Source: Anoxybacillus tengchongensis
GTDB taxonomy: Bacteria > Bacillota > Bacilli > Bacillales > Anoxybacillaceae
DNA length: 64,000 bases
Assembly: GCF_014201585.1 (NCBI RefSeq)
Contig: NZ_JACHES010000001.1
Coordinates: 186,001 to 250,000 of the forward strand
Direction: 5' to 3'
Position numbers and translations under genes: made by a program. The notes beneath the pieces are model-generated. The model had not been told where the DNA came from. It ran no database searches and saw nothing but the letters and a program-made list of their open reading frames with translations. The first letter of the stretch is position 1. The number at the start of each line of letters is the position of its first letter. Positions 7,726-15,477 of the stretch are shown here, piece after piece.

Positions 7726-8214
7726 CTACATGTTCATATGATGCCCATGCCCGCTTCCGAGAGAAGGATCTAACATACCAAAAATCATTGCAATGTGAGC
7801 GACAATTAAAAAAATGCCAACGAATATAGCGTGAACTTTTAATTTTTTTTCTTCACTCCAACTGCGGCCGATGATGTGTAAATCTAACAAGCTTAATCCA
7901 ACGAGTGGGATGACGCCTAATAAATAAAATGTCACAGCGATCACGTCAATCCACCCTCTCCATTCCCCATTCATTGTGAGTGGAATGACAGCTGATATGA
8001 ACAAATAAATGAAAACAAACAAAAAATAAAATCCACCTATAATACTACATATTTTATTTAGTCTTCTCACATTTCCATCAAAACGCCGCGTAAACAAAAT
8101 GACTAATTCGGTAATAGCAACAGTTTCGGCTAGAATAACAGGGATTGCCATAAACAAAATTAAATTCCATGGTTGATTAACAGCTAACAACTCCATGTAG
8201 TGCGTCATACTCAT
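7726..8214 (-). CDS. Multi-pass membrane protein of unknown function with His-rich C terminus
   Basis: A 162-residue protein with about four or five hydrophobic segments (residues 15-40, 55-80, 90-110, 125-148) and the C-terminal tail GSGHGHHMNM. Several His sit at predicted membrane boundaries (HYMELL, LDLHIIG, HAIFVG, AHIAM), which could hold heme or a metal, but nothing proves it. I do not recognise a characterised family. It is convergent to the Fnr-controlled radical SAM gene and divergent from the cytochrome maturation operon, so a role in anaerobic respiration is plausible only by position. The ATG at 8214 follows AAAGGAGG. Confidence 0.75.
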   Translation of the reverse strand: MSMTHYMELLAVNQPWNLILFMAIPVILAETVAITELVILFTRRFDGNVRRLNKICSIIGGFYFLFVFIYLFISAVIPLTMNGEWRGWIDVIAVTFYLLGVIPLVGLSLLDLHIIGRSWSEEKKLKVHAIFVGIFLIVAHIAMIFGMLDPSLGSGHGHHMNM

Positions 8215-8541
8215 ACATGCTTCCTCCTTTGTTTTATTCTTTCATCATTGTATGTAACGAAAAAGTGTGCATTTTTTTTGCAGAAATGAAGAAAAAATTG
8301 TGACAATGTTTTATATTAAAAAAATAATTTGTGAAAATATGATCATTCTATTTGTGTTCTAAAACAAAATTATAACGTTAAGAAAATGAATAAAATATGA
8401 ACTTTATCACATTTTATGTTGTATTTTTCGTGAAAACTATTATTGAACAAATTGTGAAAATGTTATCATGCATACACAAAAATCCCAGATGTTTTTCTAT
8501 ACTAAACGTAGAAGAATGATCAAAGAAACGAGGGAACAACG
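8215..8541 (+). promoter_or_regulatory. Divergent intergenic region: control region of the ccm-nrf operon
   Basis: About 327 bp of AT-rich noncoding DNA. It holds three same-strand TTGTGA repeats (8298, 8329, 8452) and one on the other strand (ATGTGATAA, about 8405-8413). A -10 candidate TATACT starts at 8498 with no -35. A degenerate Fnr site, TGTTA-N6-ATACA (8461-8476, 7 of 10 half-site positions), lies exactly 29.5 bp before that -10, the same geometry as the perfect Fnr sites elsewhere in the island. The TTGTGA repeats resemble ResD-type half sites; that is inference. Confidence 0.5.
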
Positions 8542-9351
8542 GTGAAAAAGTATGTATATACATTCGTATGTTTGCTTTTCTTATGTTGTGTTCGTTCCAC
8601 GGCTGCACAAGAAAATGCTTTTGTACTAGAAAACGGACTTATCCAAGTAATGCCAGAATATGCGAATCATCCGGATGATCAAAGCGATAAACCGTCCATG
8701 TTAGTCGGAATGCATCTTTCTTTCCGCAACGTAAGCAAGCAAGGACAAAAAGGAATGATTGTCATCCCGCTTCCAACGAAAGAAAAAGAGTTTCGAGTTG
8801 GTTACGTTGCTCAGTATGTAAATGATGAGCCAAAAGAAATCGATTATACACTCGACCAAGAGAAAGGGTATATCTCTTTCGAAGTAGACAAAGAAATTCA
8901 GCCAAATGAACGTTACGATATTGTAATCGAATACTACACAAAAAATATAAGGCTAGAAAAAAAGAAACGGACGATCACATACACATATCATCATTTGTTA
9001 CCTATTGAACATATGAAAATTGTTTTTTATCAACCATTAGGAGCGAATGATTTTAAGATCGTTCCCTCACCACAATATTATGAGGAAAATACGTATGGGA
9101 TGGGGATGTATTTATATGAGTTCACAAAAATGAAGCAAGGGGATGTAAAAACGTTCAATATCACATATAGCCGAGAAGATATGCGCACAACGTATGAATT
9201 GTTAAATGAATATCACGGGAATGAACAAGAAAAGGAAAATAAAACATTATCACCTATATTCGTAGCAAGTGGTGTTATCGGTGGCAGCTTGCTTTCGATC
9301 GCAACGATGATTATTACGCTTCACAAAAGGAGGGGGAAAAATGGGAAATAA
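8542..9351 (+). CDS. Exported, membrane-anchored protein of unknown function, first gene of the ccm-nrf operon
   Basis: A 269-residue protein with an N-terminal signal peptide (hydrophobic residues 5-18, cleavage likely after STAAQ), an extracytoplasmic region of about 200 residues predicted to be rich in beta strands, and one C-terminal membrane segment (about 240-260) followed by a basic tail (HKRRGKNGK). The mature part has no Cys, so it is not itself a c-type cytochrome or a thiol reductase. I do not recognise the family. It overlaps ccmE by 11 nt, so it is co-transcribed and probably co-translated with the cytochrome c maturation genes; a role in handling heme or apocytochrome outside the membrane is an inference from this. 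GTG start at 8542 after CGAGGGA. Confidence 0.8.
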   Translation: MKKYVYTFVCLLFLCCVRSTAAQENAFVLENGLIQVMPEYANHPDDQSDKPSMLVGMHLSFRNVSKQGQKGMIVIPLPTKEKEFRVGYVAQYVNDEPKEIDYTLDQEKGYISFEVDKEIQPNERYDIVIEYYTKNIRLEKKKRTITYTYHHLLPIEHMKIVFYQPLGANDFKIVPSPQYYEENTYGMGMYLYEFTKMKQGDVKTFNITYSREDMRTTYELLNEYHGNEQEKENKTLSPIFVASGVIGGSLLSIATMIITLHKRRGKNGK

Positions 9352-9763
9352 AAAAATTATCGTCGGTATATGTTTCATTGTTTTAGCCATTGGTATGTTG
9401 CTGTTTACATCGATGCCTTCTGCAAGTGTCGTAGAAGTGAAATTGAAAGATTTAACAAAGAACGAACAATATAAAAATGAATATGTGTTAACACAAGGCA
9501 TGCTGAAACAATCTTCTGTGCGATGGGATGCCAAACGTACGCAATTATCGTTTGAGCTATACGATCAAAGTGAAACGATTCAAGTTCGTTACACAGGGGC
9601 CAAACCCGATAATTTTTCTGATGGCGTCATTGTGATTATCGAAGGGAAATGGCGAAATGACATATTTTATGCTGAAAAAGTACAAACGAAATGCCCATCC
9701 AAATATGAAGGAGAGGATATGAAAAAGTACGACAAAGAAATGCACAAAAAACTTTTAGATTGA
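9341..9763 (+). CDS. ccmE: Cytochrome c maturation protein CcmE, CxxxY type
   Basis: A 140-residue heme chaperone with one N-terminal membrane anchor (about 5-22) and an OB-fold domain outside the membrane. The C-terminal signature is GVIVIIEGKW...KCPSKYEG. In classical CcmE a His in HxxxY binds heme covalently; here Cys118 and Tyr122 form CPSKY, the CxxxY variant known from archaea and Desulfovibrio. This protein would carry heme from CcmABCD to CcmF. The ATG at 9341 follows AAAGGAGGGGG. It lies second in an operon ending in nrfHA. No ordinary HxxxY motif is present elsewhere in the window. Confidence 0.9.
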   Translation: MGNKKIIVGICFIVLAIGMLLFTSMPSASVVEVKLKDLTKNEQYKNEYVLTQGMLKQSSVRWDAKRTQLSFELYDQSETIQVRYTGAKPDNFSDGVIVIIEGKWRNDIFYAEKVQTKCPSKYEGEDMKKYDKEMHKKLLD

Positions 9764-9774
9764 GGCGGTGCTTT

Positions 9775-11724
9775 ATGTATATATTAGGATACACAACGAT
9801 GGTTGCTAGTTTTGTTTTTGCTTTGTATGGCCTTTGGGCGTATGGATACGGGATCAAACGAAAAAAAGAAATGTATCTTGAAAGCGGTAAAGGGGCTGTC
9901 CTTGCTGTTTTTGTTACAGCTACAATTGGAATTTGTTTGCTTGTTTATTTGTTAGTAACAAACCATTTTGAGTATAAATATGTCGCTTCATATACAAATT
10001 CATCGTTAGCGTGGTTTTATCGATTTTGCGCGCTTTGGGCAGGGAATGCAGGTTCTCTTCTCTTATGGGCATTTTTGCTTAGTTTATTTGCTTTGATTAT
10101 CGCATACTCAAAACGTACGCAAACGCATGCTTTAACACCTTATGCGTTGCTCGTTTTACTAATGAATCTCGTATTTTTCTTTCTCGTTTTATCCGTGAAC
10201 GAAAATCCATTTAAAATGACGAAAACGATTCCGTTTGATGGAAACGGCATGAATCCGATGCTATTACATCCTGGCATGATTATTCACCCTGTTTCCACAT
10301 ACGTTGGTTATGTTGTTTTGGCTGTGCCATTTGCTTATACGATTGGGGCTCTTTTTCAAAAAGATTGGAGTACGATGTGGGTTCCTATTGTAAGAAGGTG
10401 GACGCTCATCGCGTGGTTTAGCTTGACAATTGGAAATATAGTGGGTGCGTGGTGGGCTTACGTCGAATTAGGATGGGGAGGATATTGGGCTTGGGATCCG
10501 GTTGAGAATGCCTCATTTATGCCATGGCTAACGACGACAGCATTGTTACATTCATTAATGATGCAAGAAAAAAAACAGATGTTGAAAGGATGGAACGTGG
10601 CGCTCGTTATCGTATCATATTTCCTTACACTATTTGGGACATTTATCGTGCGTAGCGGTGTGCTAACATCTGTTCACGCTTTTTCAAATTCAACGTTAGG
10701 AACGTACTTCCTTATATTTATGATCGTTATGTTTATATTTACGATGTACGTCGTAGTTGATCGTGCTCATGTGTGGAAACAAAATAAAGTCGTGATTGAA
10801 CATGTGATTTCAAAAGAAATGAGCTTTTTAGTCGCCAATTTAATTTTTATTGGTGGGGCGGTAGCTATTTTTTGGGGTACGATTTTCCCGCTCGTATCAG
10901 AAATGTTGAATGGAAAAAAAGTAAATGTTGGCCCCCCATATTTTAATGAAGTGACCGCACCCATTTTTCTATCATTAATTTTATTGATGGCGATCTGTCC
11001 AATTGTTCCGTGGAAATCGGCATCACTCCCGATAATGTTGCGACGGTTAAGTATGCCGTTAATCATGAGCGTATGTATAGCTGTTGCGTTGTATGTCAAT
11101 GGAAAAAAGGATTTATACGTCATTTTAGCATGTTTTATTGTTACGCTCATGATCATTGTACACATGATCGAGTTATTTCATGATGTGTGGAAAAGAAGAA
11201 AAAGAACGCAACAATCCATTGGTCGTGTGCTTGTTGATTTGTTAAAACATAACGGACGAAAGTATGGGGGGTATATTGTTCATATCGGTGTTGCTTTCAT
11301 CGCTTTTGGCGTTATTGGTTCGCAAGCATATAGCGTAGAAATGATGAAAACGCTCTCGCTTGGGGAAAGTGTGAAAATTGGAAAGTATGAATTGCTGTAT
11401 AAATCATTGGATGAACGATATGAAAAAGATAAAGATGTCGTATATGCAACGTTAAAAGTACATGACGACAATAAGAAGACGAATGTACTAGAGGCAGAAA
11501 AATGGTTTTATCACCATTGGAAAGAACCTTCAAGTGAAGTAGCTTTACAGTCAAGCATATTCGAAGATTTATATGTTGTATTAAGTTCATGGGAAAGCGA
11601 TCGAAGTGCGACATTTTTAATAAAAATGAATCCGCTCGTTTCATGGATTTGGATCGGTGGGATAATCATGATGATCGGAGCGATGATTGCCATGACACAT
11701 CCAATGAGAGGGTGGAGAAAATGA
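9775..11724 (+). CDS. ccmF: Cytochrome c heme lyase subunit CcmF
   Basis: A 649-residue integral membrane protein with many hydrophobic segments. The heme-handling WWD domain is at about residues 233-252 (GWGGYWAWDPVENASFMPW). Likely heme ligands His165/His171 and a later His in SVHAFSNSTLG are present, as in E. coli CcmF (similar length). It is thought to transfer heme from holo-CcmE to apocytochrome on the outer face of the membrane. I chose ATG 9775 (after GAGGCGG) rather than the upstream TTG at 9760. Its stop overlaps the next start in an ATGA. Confidence 0.95.
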   Translation: MYILGYTTMVASFVFALYGLWAYGYGIKRKKEMYLESGKGAVLAVFVTATIGICLLVYLLVTNHFEYKYVASYTNSSLAWFYRFCALWAGNAGSLLLWAFLLSLFALIIAYSKRTQTHALTPYALLVLLMNLVFFFLVLSVNENPFKMTKTIPFDGNGMNPMLLHPGMIIHPVSTYVGYVVLAVPFAYTIGALFQKDWSTMWVPIVRRWTLIAWFSLTIGNIVGAWWAYVELGWGGYWAWDPVENASFMPWLTTTALLHSLMMQEKKQMLKGWNVALVIVSYFLTLFGTFIVRSGVLTSVHAFSNSTLGTYFLIFMIVMFIFTMYVVVDRAHVWKQNKVVIEHVISKEMSFLVANLIFIGGAVAIFWGTIFPLVSEMLNGKKVNVGPPYFNEVTAPIFLSLILLMAICPIVPWKSASLPIMLRRLSMPLIMSVCIAVALYVNGKKDLYVILACFIVTLMIIVHMIELFHDVWKRRKRTQQSIGRVLVDLLKHNGRKYGGYIVHIGVAFIAFGVIGSQAYSVEMMKTLSLGESVKIGKYELLYKSLDERYEKDKDVVYATLKVHDDNKKTNVLEAEKWFYHHWKEPSSEVALQSSIFEDLYVVLSSWESDRSATFLIKMNPLVSWIWIGGIIMMIGAMIAMTHPMRGWRK

Positions 11725-12095
11725 TGAAAAAGCTTGGGCTATGTTTGCTTTTACTGCTTGTTCTACCGATTCACGTTTCAGCGCAAACGTATGATTACAA
11801 TTCTAAGTTATTTCAACGTATCGTGAATCAACTATCAATGCAAGGGCATAAAGAACACGATCTTGCTACATGTACAGTAAAGCAACAATATTATAAAGAA
11901 GTACTTGATATGTTGAATAAAGGAAAAAGTGAGGAAGAGATTTTAAATTATTATGTTGAACAACTAGGAGAACAGGCGCTTGTCGTTCCGCAAAAAAGCG
12001 GATTTAGTTTAACAGCTTGGATCGTCCCGATAGCTATCTTTATGTTCGGAATTTTCGTCATTTATCGGACGGTTCGTCGGAGAGAGGGGAATTAA
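11721..12095 (+). CDS. ccmH: CcmH-like protein lacking the CxxC motif
   Basis: A 124-residue protein with a signal peptide (about 1-21), a helical domain, and a C-terminal membrane segment (about 97-116). The stretch GKSEEEILNYYVEQLGEQALVVP and the following VPI membrane region align well with CcmH/CcmL. At the position of the usual LRCxxCQ redox motif it reads LSMQGHK (residues 38-44), so both redox Cys are gone; a single Cys51 lies a little downstream. It may have become a structural partner of CcmF rather than a thiol reductant of apocytochrome. ATG overlaps the ccmF stop (ATGA). Confidence 0.82.
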   Translation: MMKKLGLCLLLLLVLPIHVSAQTYDYNSKLFQRIVNQLSMQGHKEHDLATCTVKQQYYKEVLDMLNKGKSEEEILNYYVEQLGEQALVVPQKSGFSLTAWIVPIAIFMFGIFVIYRTVRRREGN

Positions 12096-12191
12096 ATGGA
12101 GTATATGTATATGGTTATAAGCATAGCAGTTGTCACAGGATGTTCGTATTTTATCGTTAGCCCGTTTTTTAAAAAGAGGGAGAGCGAATGA
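12096..12191 (+). CDS. 31-residue membrane peptide between ccmH and ccmA (possible CcmI remnant)
   Basis: A short frame with a start directly after the ccmH stop, its own purine-rich site (AGAGAGGGG), and a stop overlapping the ccmA start (ATGA). It encodes one hydrophobic segment (VISIAVVTGCSYFIVSPFF) and a basic tail KKRESE. The ending resembles the first membrane helix and PLLRR-like junction of CcmI/CycH, which usually sits near CcmFH. The tight packing and translational coupling argue that it is translated. Function is inferred, not shown. Confidence 0.6.
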   Translation: MEYMYMVISIAVVTGCSYFIVSPFFKKRESE

Positions 12192-12883
12192 TTGTATTAC
12201 ACAACGTTCAAAAAAAGCTCGGTATGCGTCCTGTACTGCGACACATTCATATGGAAGTAAAAAAAGGAGAATGTCTCTCGATTGTCGGGCCAAATGGTGC
12301 GGGGAAAACAACTCTTTTGAAAGTTTGTGCATGCATTCATCAAATTGATGCTGGAAGTATGTATTGGAACGGTCAAGACGTATATAAACAATTGACTGAA
12401 TATAAAAGAAATCTCGGATGGATTTCACATCACCACTTTTTATATGAAAATTTTACGCCAGTAGAAAATTTACGATTTTACAGTGAGTTGTACGGAGTAA
12501 AAAACTGTGAAGAAACGATTAAAAGGTGGTTAAAGATTGTCGATTTATATGTATTTAAAGACATTCCTGTGCGCACTTTTTCAAAAGGAATGAAGCAACG
12601 GTTATCTTTGGCGCGTGCGCTATTACATGAACCGAGCATTTTACTTCTCGACGAGCCATTTACAGGATTAGATCAAGATGGAGTGCAGTTGCTTTTTCAC
12701 TTGTTGCAACAAGAAAAAGAAAAACAAACAGCAATCATGATGGTGACACATGATTTTAGTCATATTGAAAAAATAAGCAATAAAGTTATTTTTCTTCACA
12801 AAGGAGAAATTGCTGCTGAAAGCGTCCAAACAGAAGAAAAACATATAAAGGAAATGTATAAAACATTGGTGGATGAACGATGA
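12188..12883 (+). CDS. ccmA: Heme exporter ATP-binding subunit CcmA
   Basis: A 231-residue ABC ATPase with Walker A VGPNGAGKTTLLK (about residues 35-47), signature FSKGMKQRLSLARAL and Walker B ILLLDEPFTGLD. The FSKGMKQR form of the signature is typical of CcmA and related export ATPases. Together with CcmB it releases holo-CcmE from CcmC-CcmD. It starts in an ATGA overlap with the preceding peptide and overlaps ccmB by 4 nt. The surrounding ccmB and ccmC genes make the assignment secure over other export ATPases. Confidence 0.93.
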   Translation: MIVLHNVQKKLGMRPVLRHIHMEVKKGECLSIVGPNGAGKTTLLKVCACIHQIDAGSMYWNGQDVYKQLTEYKRNLGWISHHHFLYENFTPVENLRFYSELYGVKNCEETIKRWLKIVDLYVFKDIPVRTFSKGMKQRLSLARALLHEPSILLLDEPFTGLDQDGVQLLFHLLQQEKEKQTAIMMVTHDFSHIEKISNKVIFLHKGEIAAESVQTEEKHIKEMYKTLVDER

Positions 12884-13542
12884 ATATAAAACAAATATGG
12901 ATGATCACGAAAAAAGAGCTGTATTACGAGTACAAAGAGAAGCAAAACGTCATGTTTATTCTCGTTTTTGCGCTATTAATGATTACAACGTATAGCTTTT
13001 CGTTTACGATTACACAAGATTTACTAAAACAAATTACGCCTGGTTTTATTTGGATTGTGACCATTTTTACAGGCGTGATGTGTTTCGAACGTTCTATTTC
13101 CTATGAGCTACATAATGATTGTTTGACAGGATTGCTCGTTGCTCCAATTGAAAAAAGTGCGATTTATATCGGGAAAGCAATTGCAAATTTTTTAATCCTT
13201 TTTTGCACTAATGTTATCGTGATTCCGCTTCTGTTTATATTGTTTGATTTTCGCTATTATCAACATCTTTCTCTTTTCTTCGTTGTCATGGTTGTTGGCT
13301 TATTTGGGTTTTCAATCGTTGGTACATTTTTAGCGTGCATCTCAAACAAAGTATTGTTTTACATTTTACTTTTACCAATGGTTAGTCCTTTGCTTATTGC
13401 AGGTGCTCAGTCTACAAAAATATTGTTTCTTACCGAAAATCAAATTCATGATATGTTCAGTTGGCTAAAGATGATGATTGCGTATGATTGCATCTTTTTT
13501 ACCGTCTGTTACTGGTTAATTGATTTTGTGTTAGGAGAGTGA
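12880..13542 (+). CDS. ccmB: Heme exporter permease subunit CcmB
   Basis: A 220-residue protein with about six membrane segments. CcmB-type features are the short N-terminal cytoplasmic region (ITKKELYYEYKEKQN), then EKSAIYIGKAIANFLILF and a C-terminal PMVSPLLIAG segment. It is the membrane half of the CcmAB ABC complex. It overlaps ccmA by 4 nt, and the next gene starts 4 nt downstream, so the export complex is translated as a unit. Confidence 0.9.
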   Translation: MNIKQIWMITKKELYYEYKEKQNVMFILVFALLMITTYSFSFTITQDLLKQITPGFIWIVTIFTGVMCFERSISYELHNDCLTGLLVAPIEKSAIYIGKAIANFLILFCTNVIVIPLLFILFDFRYYQHLSLFFVVMVVGLFGFSIVGTFLACISNKVLFYILLLPMVSPLLIAGAQSTKILFLTENQIHDMFSWLKMMIAYDCIFFTVCYWLIDFVLGE

Positions 13543-13546
13543 AGAG

Positions 13547-14242
13547 ATGAAGAGGCTTGATGCCATTTTGCTTGCGTGTTCGGCGGTTTGTATGTTCATC
13601 GCATTATACATGGTGTTTATTTGGTCGCCAATCGAAGTAAAAATGGGCGTTGTACAAAAAATTTTTTACATTCACGTGTCATCAGCGTGGGTAAGTTTTT
13701 TAGCGTTTTTCGTCGTGTTTATTTGTAGCTTGCTTGTCATTTGGAAATCGAATGAGTTAGCTTATCACATAGCGGGAGCGTCAGCAGAAATTGGTGTCGT
13801 GTTCACAGCCATTGTACTAACGACCGGGCCTATTTGGGCGCGTAGTGCATGGAATACGTGGTGGACGTGGGAACCGCGCTTAACGACAACGTTGATTTTG
13901 TTTTTTATGTATATTGGTTATTTACTATTGCGCCAATCAGATGGGGAACGGAATAAAGTTGCTCGTTTTTCTTCCGCATTCGGTCTCGTGGCGTTCATTA
14001 ACGTTCCGATTGTGTTTATGGCCATTCGTTGGTGGAACTCCCGTTTGCATCCTGTCGTTTTTGGGGATGGAAAAAATCAAAAAGGTGGCGGTGTAGAACC
14101 AGAAATGTTGTTGACTTTAATTGTTTGTGTGGTAACGATGACATTTCTTTATGTCGTCCTGGTCAGAAAAGGTGTTCGTATTGCACGAATGAAAGAAAAA
14201 ATAAAAATGTATATGGAACAAGTGTATACACATTTTTCATAA
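13547..14242 (+). CDS. ccmC: Heme handling protein CcmC
   Basis: A 231-residue protein with six predicted membrane helices. The WWD-like domain reads TWWTWEPRLTTTLILFF (about 104-120). The two axial His are conserved: FYIHVSSAW near residue 43 and RLHPVVFG near residue 166. CcmC loads heme onto CcmE. It belongs to System I rather than the CcsA/ResC class, because it is short and accompanied by ccmABE. ATG follows GGAGAGTGAAGAG. Confidence 0.93.
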   Translation: MKRLDAILLACSAVCMFIALYMVFIWSPIEVKMGVVQKIFYIHVSSAWVSFLAFFVVFICSLLVIWKSNELAYHIAGASAEIGVVFTAIVLTTGPIWARSAWNTWWTWEPRLTTTLILFFMYIGYLLLRQSDGERNKVARFSSAFGLVAFINVPIVFMAIRWWNSRLHPVVFGDGKNQKGGGVEPEMLLTLIVCVVTMTFLYVVLVRKGVRIARMKEKIKMYMEQVYTHFS

Positions 14243-14257
14243 TAAGGGGGATGTCAA

Positions 14258-14410
14258 ATGATTTATTTATTTAGCGCTTACACAGTTGCTTGGCTGATCA
14301 TTTTCTCATATTTGTTCCTTCTTTTTCGGCGCGAAAACAAAATTAGAGAGCAACTGCATTTTATTGAACATTGCTTACAAGAAAAAAAGAATAGGAAGAT
14401 GGTGAGATGA
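14258..14410 (+). CDS. ccmD: Small membrane protein CcmD
   Basis: A 50-residue frame with one membrane helix (SAYTVAWLIIFSYLFLLF) followed by a basic cytoplasmic tail (RRENKIREQ). This matches the AY-(V/T)-W-helix-RRR pattern of CcmD, which holds CcmC and holo-CcmE together and is often missed because it is short. The ATG at 14258 follows AAGGGGGATG, and the stop overlaps the ccmG start (ATGA). Its place between ccmC and ccmG is the usual one. Confidence 0.85.
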   Translation: MIYLFSAYTVAWLIIFSYLFLLFRRENKIREQLHFIEHCLQEKKNRKMVR

Positions 14411-14901
14411 AAAAAAGGGTATGGTGGTTTGCGCTATTGATGATAACCATGATGGTTGCTGTGCTTATTGTCAATAAAAAACAAGAAAAGCTTCATGTTG
14501 GAGATGTTGTTGAAGAAATTCAATTACCGACGTTAGAAGGAGAAATATGGAATATAGAAGAAACAAGAGGAAAAGTAACGGTATTAAACTTTTTCGCAAC
14601 ATGGTGTGAACCGTGTGAAAAAGAGTTTCCTGAATTAGAAGCTTTTCATAAACAATATAAACAAGCGAACATATTTGTTATTTCAAAAGGCGAACCAAAA
14701 AGTTGGGTACAACAGTTTGTTCATAAGCATCAAACTTCTCTTCCTTTTTTACTCGATGTGGATGAAAAAATTGCAAAGCGATTTCAAATTGTTGGACAAC
14801 CGGAAACCGTCATTCTTGATCGCGATGGTGTCATTCGTGAAAAGATTGTCGGTCCGGTGACAAAAGAAATGTTAGTTGAAAAAGTCAAAGCGATGCAATG
14901 A
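14407..14901 (+). CDS. ccmG: Thioredoxin-like protein CcmG/ResA type
   Basis: A 164-residue protein with an N-terminal membrane anchor (about 5-22) and an extracytoplasmic thioredoxin fold. The active site is ATWCEPC (Cys67, Cys70), with a cis-Pro in VGQPETVIL. The WCEPC site is shared by CcmG and ResA, which reduce the Cys of CxxCH in apocytochrome c. Since CcmH has lost its Cys pair, CcmG could act directly on the substrate. It starts in ATGA overlap with ccmD and is followed by nrfH. CcmG versus ResA is settled by context only. Confidence 0.88.
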   Translation: MKKRVWWFALLMITMMVAVLIVNKKQEKLHVGDVVEEIQLPTLEGEIWNIEETRGKVTVLNFFATWCEPCEKEFPELEAFHKQYKQANIFVISKGEPKSWVQQFVHKHQTSLPFLLDVDEKIAKRFQIVGQPETVILDRDGVIREKIVGPVTKEMLVEKVKAMQ

Positions 14902-14960
14902 TAGCAGCGCTTCATTTAAAGCGTTGTTATAGATCATTCAATGAGAAAGGAGGTGAGAAT

Positions 14961-15476
14961 ATGTGGAAGAAGCTATTTAGTCTTGATAAAAAGGTGCTCG
15001 TTGTCGTTTTCTTATTTGTCGGAATTGTTGGCACAGTGGCAACTGCAGAGACATTGAGCTATACAGATTCCCCAGAGTTTTGTAGCAACTGTCACATTAT
15101 GAACGAGGCACATGATTCGTTCGCAGCATCGACGCACGCAAATGTGGCATGTAACGATTGTCACTTACCACACGACAGTGCAGTAAATAAACTTGTTTTT
15201 AAGGCGAAAGCAGGCATGACGCACGTTTACTTTAATACGTTAGGTTCTGAAAAAATACCGAAAGTGCTTCATGCAACAACAGCTTCAAAAGATGTGATTA
15301 ATAAAAACTGTATCAGTTGCCACGAAGCAACCATTCAAAACGTCTCGCATGACGCTAAAGAAAACTGTTTTGATTGTCATCGTGATGTACCACATGGGAA
15401 AGCGACGTTTAAAACAAAAGAATTTTATGAGCCATTGCCTTCAAGAACATTATTAAATAGAAAAGGAGGGTTTTAA
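14961..15476 (+). CDS. nrfH: Cytochrome c nitrite reductase quinol-oxidising subunit NrfH
   Basis: A 171-residue NapC/NrfH family tetraheme protein. One N-terminal membrane helix (about 11-28) anchors it. The four heme sites are CSNCH, CNDCH, CISCH and CFDCH. The first reads CSNCHIM, with Met47 placed like the heme-1 Met ligand of NrfH. It takes electrons from menaquinol and passes them to NrfA. I chose ATG 14961 (after AAAGGAGGTG) over an upstream in-frame ATG that overlaps ccmG, because the helix then starts at the expected distance. Confidence 0.95.
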   Translation: MWKKLFSLDKKVLVVVFLFVGIVGTVATAETLSYTDSPEFCSNCHIMNEAHDSFAASTHANVACNDCHLPHDSAVNKLVFKAKAGMTHVYFNTLGSEKIPKVLHATTASKDVINKNCISCHEATIQNVSHDAKENCFDCHRDVPHGKATFKTKEFYEPLPSRTLLNRKGGF

Positions 15477-15477
15477 G

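Noticed and set aside
8453-8468. TGTGAAAATGTTATCA as the Fnr site of ccm-nrf
   Set aside because: Better match by sequence than 8461-8476, but its distance to the -10 (37.5 bp) does not fit the spacing of all other Fnr promoters; kept only as part of the TTGTGA repeats.
9760-9774. TTG start for ccmF overlapping ccmE
   Set aside because: The GAGGCGG site fits the ATG at 9775 better and the protein then begins at its first helix.
14901-14960. Upstream start for nrfH inside the ccmG end
   Set aside because: It would add a hydrophilic stretch before the membrane helix; AAAGGAGGTG at 14946 decides for 14961.
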